Positions 63,581-64,000 of a stretch of DNA of 64,000 nt are shown piece after piece (within the stretch, counting starts at the first letter, position 1; every line of letters begins with the position of its first letter). Where the stretch lies: assembly GCF_000972785.3 (NCBI RefSeq), contig NZ_CP011253.3, positions 2,480,001 through 2,544,000 on the forward strand, given 5' to 3'. The position numbers and the translations under genes were made by a program. The DNA comes from Pandoraea oxalativorans. Its GTDB lineage: Bacteria > Pseudomonadota > Gammaproteobacteria > Burkholderiales > Burkholderiaceae. Under the pieces are notes generated by a model. The model was not told where the DNA came from and searched no databases. It saw only the letters and a program-made list of their open reading frames with translations.

Positions 63581-64000
63581 TGCATCGGGCATGCGTCGTC
63601 CGGGCGGCGATCATGCGTCGCCCCGGCACTGATTAATCGCCTTCGCTTACAACTCGCTTACGACCCGTCATACGAGTCGAACTCTTTGGCACTCCGTGCC
63701 GTTCTCCTGACACGCGCCGTACATGGCCGCGCGGCACAAAACCCCTTGGAAACCCGCGCCAAATGGCGATAACGGGGCGCAAACCCACGCCCCCGTAGGG
63801 GTATTCCCGCCTTTGCGGGCGAAACTCAGCGATCACATAATCGGCGCGCTAGGTTGGTCGTTCGACGCGTGCTTGACGGTATCGCCCTGACACGAAATAC
63901 AAGGACCGGGGCGGTGCGACGGGGGGGAGACATCCCGGGATTCGCGCATCCACGGCAGGGCCTGCGACACCAAGGAAATCGCAGCAAAAAAGCGTCATAT
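63581..64000. other. Intergenic end of the window
   Basis: 420 bases without a supported gene. Two small hairpins lie side by side (63791-63801, cccc/gggg, and 63806-63819, cccgc/gcggg). The tail is likely the upstream region of a gene beyond the window. Confidence 0.5.

Noticed and set aside
62075..63592. A 505-codon frame opposite the FtsK motor domain
   Set aside because: It is a shadow of the conserved ftsK codons with Arg/His-rich content and no motif.
1..64000. CRISPR arrays, tRNA or rRNA genes, insertion sequences, prophage
   Set aside because: No regularly spaced repeats, cloverleaf candidates with TTCRA arms, transposases or integrases were seen in any gap or frame.

Overview
The window is high-GC DNA from a beta-proteobacterium, most likely Burkholderiaceae. 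The NAD-linked soluble formate dehydrogenase operon has the order known from Cupriavidus (fdsGBA-fdhD-fdsD). HU, GalE, glutathione reductase and the regulators fit the same family. A Pandoraea-like genus is my best guess, but no rRNA or other decisive marker is present. Genes are densely packed. I see no tRNA, rRNA, CRISPR array, insertion sequence or prophage.

Layout. 0-3.4 kb: tail of a heavy-metal P-type ATPase, a CHAD protein, hupB and a class III phosphodiesterase. 3.6-10.5 kb: pelD, pelE (frame broken), pelF and pelG, then galE. This is the inner-membrane and cytosolic half of the Pel exopolysaccharide machine; pelA, pelB and pelC are not beside it. 10.8-17.5 kb: ferredoxin-NADP reductase, a four-gene iron operon on the minus strand (DUF3325-like, DUF3649-like, PepSY, TonB receptor) behind a Fur-box-like site, and a fatty acid desaturase. 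17.7-28.2 kb: formate metabolism, with a YdeP-type molybdo-oxidoreductase, a small winged-helix protein, an FdsR-like regulator and the fds operon. 28.2-37.6 kb: small uncharacterised proteins, a PhyH oxygenase, an NSS transporter, glutathione reductase, a DASS transporter, an Ldh2 dehydrogenase and an orphan ATP synthase epsilon subunit. 37.9-45.6 kb: a catabolic unit of enoyl-CoA hydratase, an ABC importer with a fused double permease, an acyl-CoA ligase and an IclR regulator. 46-51.3 kb: a diguanylate cyclase, an outer-membrane barrel and an autotransporter with a broken frame. 51.3-63.6 kb: MarR with a DHA2 efflux pump, a FeeM-like acyltransferase next to a GGDEF-EAL protein, a DUF115/WaaZ-like protein and an FtsK-type translocase.

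How it works together. c-di-GMP recurs: PelD keeps an RxxD ligand motif, and two c-di-GMP enzymes (46.0 and 55.0 kb) lie in the same window. The formate block has repeated TTATGCA-type sites around fdsR and before fdsG. The catabolic block has a perfect 12-bp inverted repeat before iclR and a 20-bp tandem repeat before the hydratase, so it looks like one IclR-controlled regulon.

Two genes, pelE and the autotransporter, are each broken by what looks like loss of one base at a CCCC run. They are either consensus errors or real slippage sites. The most unusual points are the partial pel cluster, the orphan atpC, the FeeM-like/GGDEF-EAL pair and the shared operator motifs.
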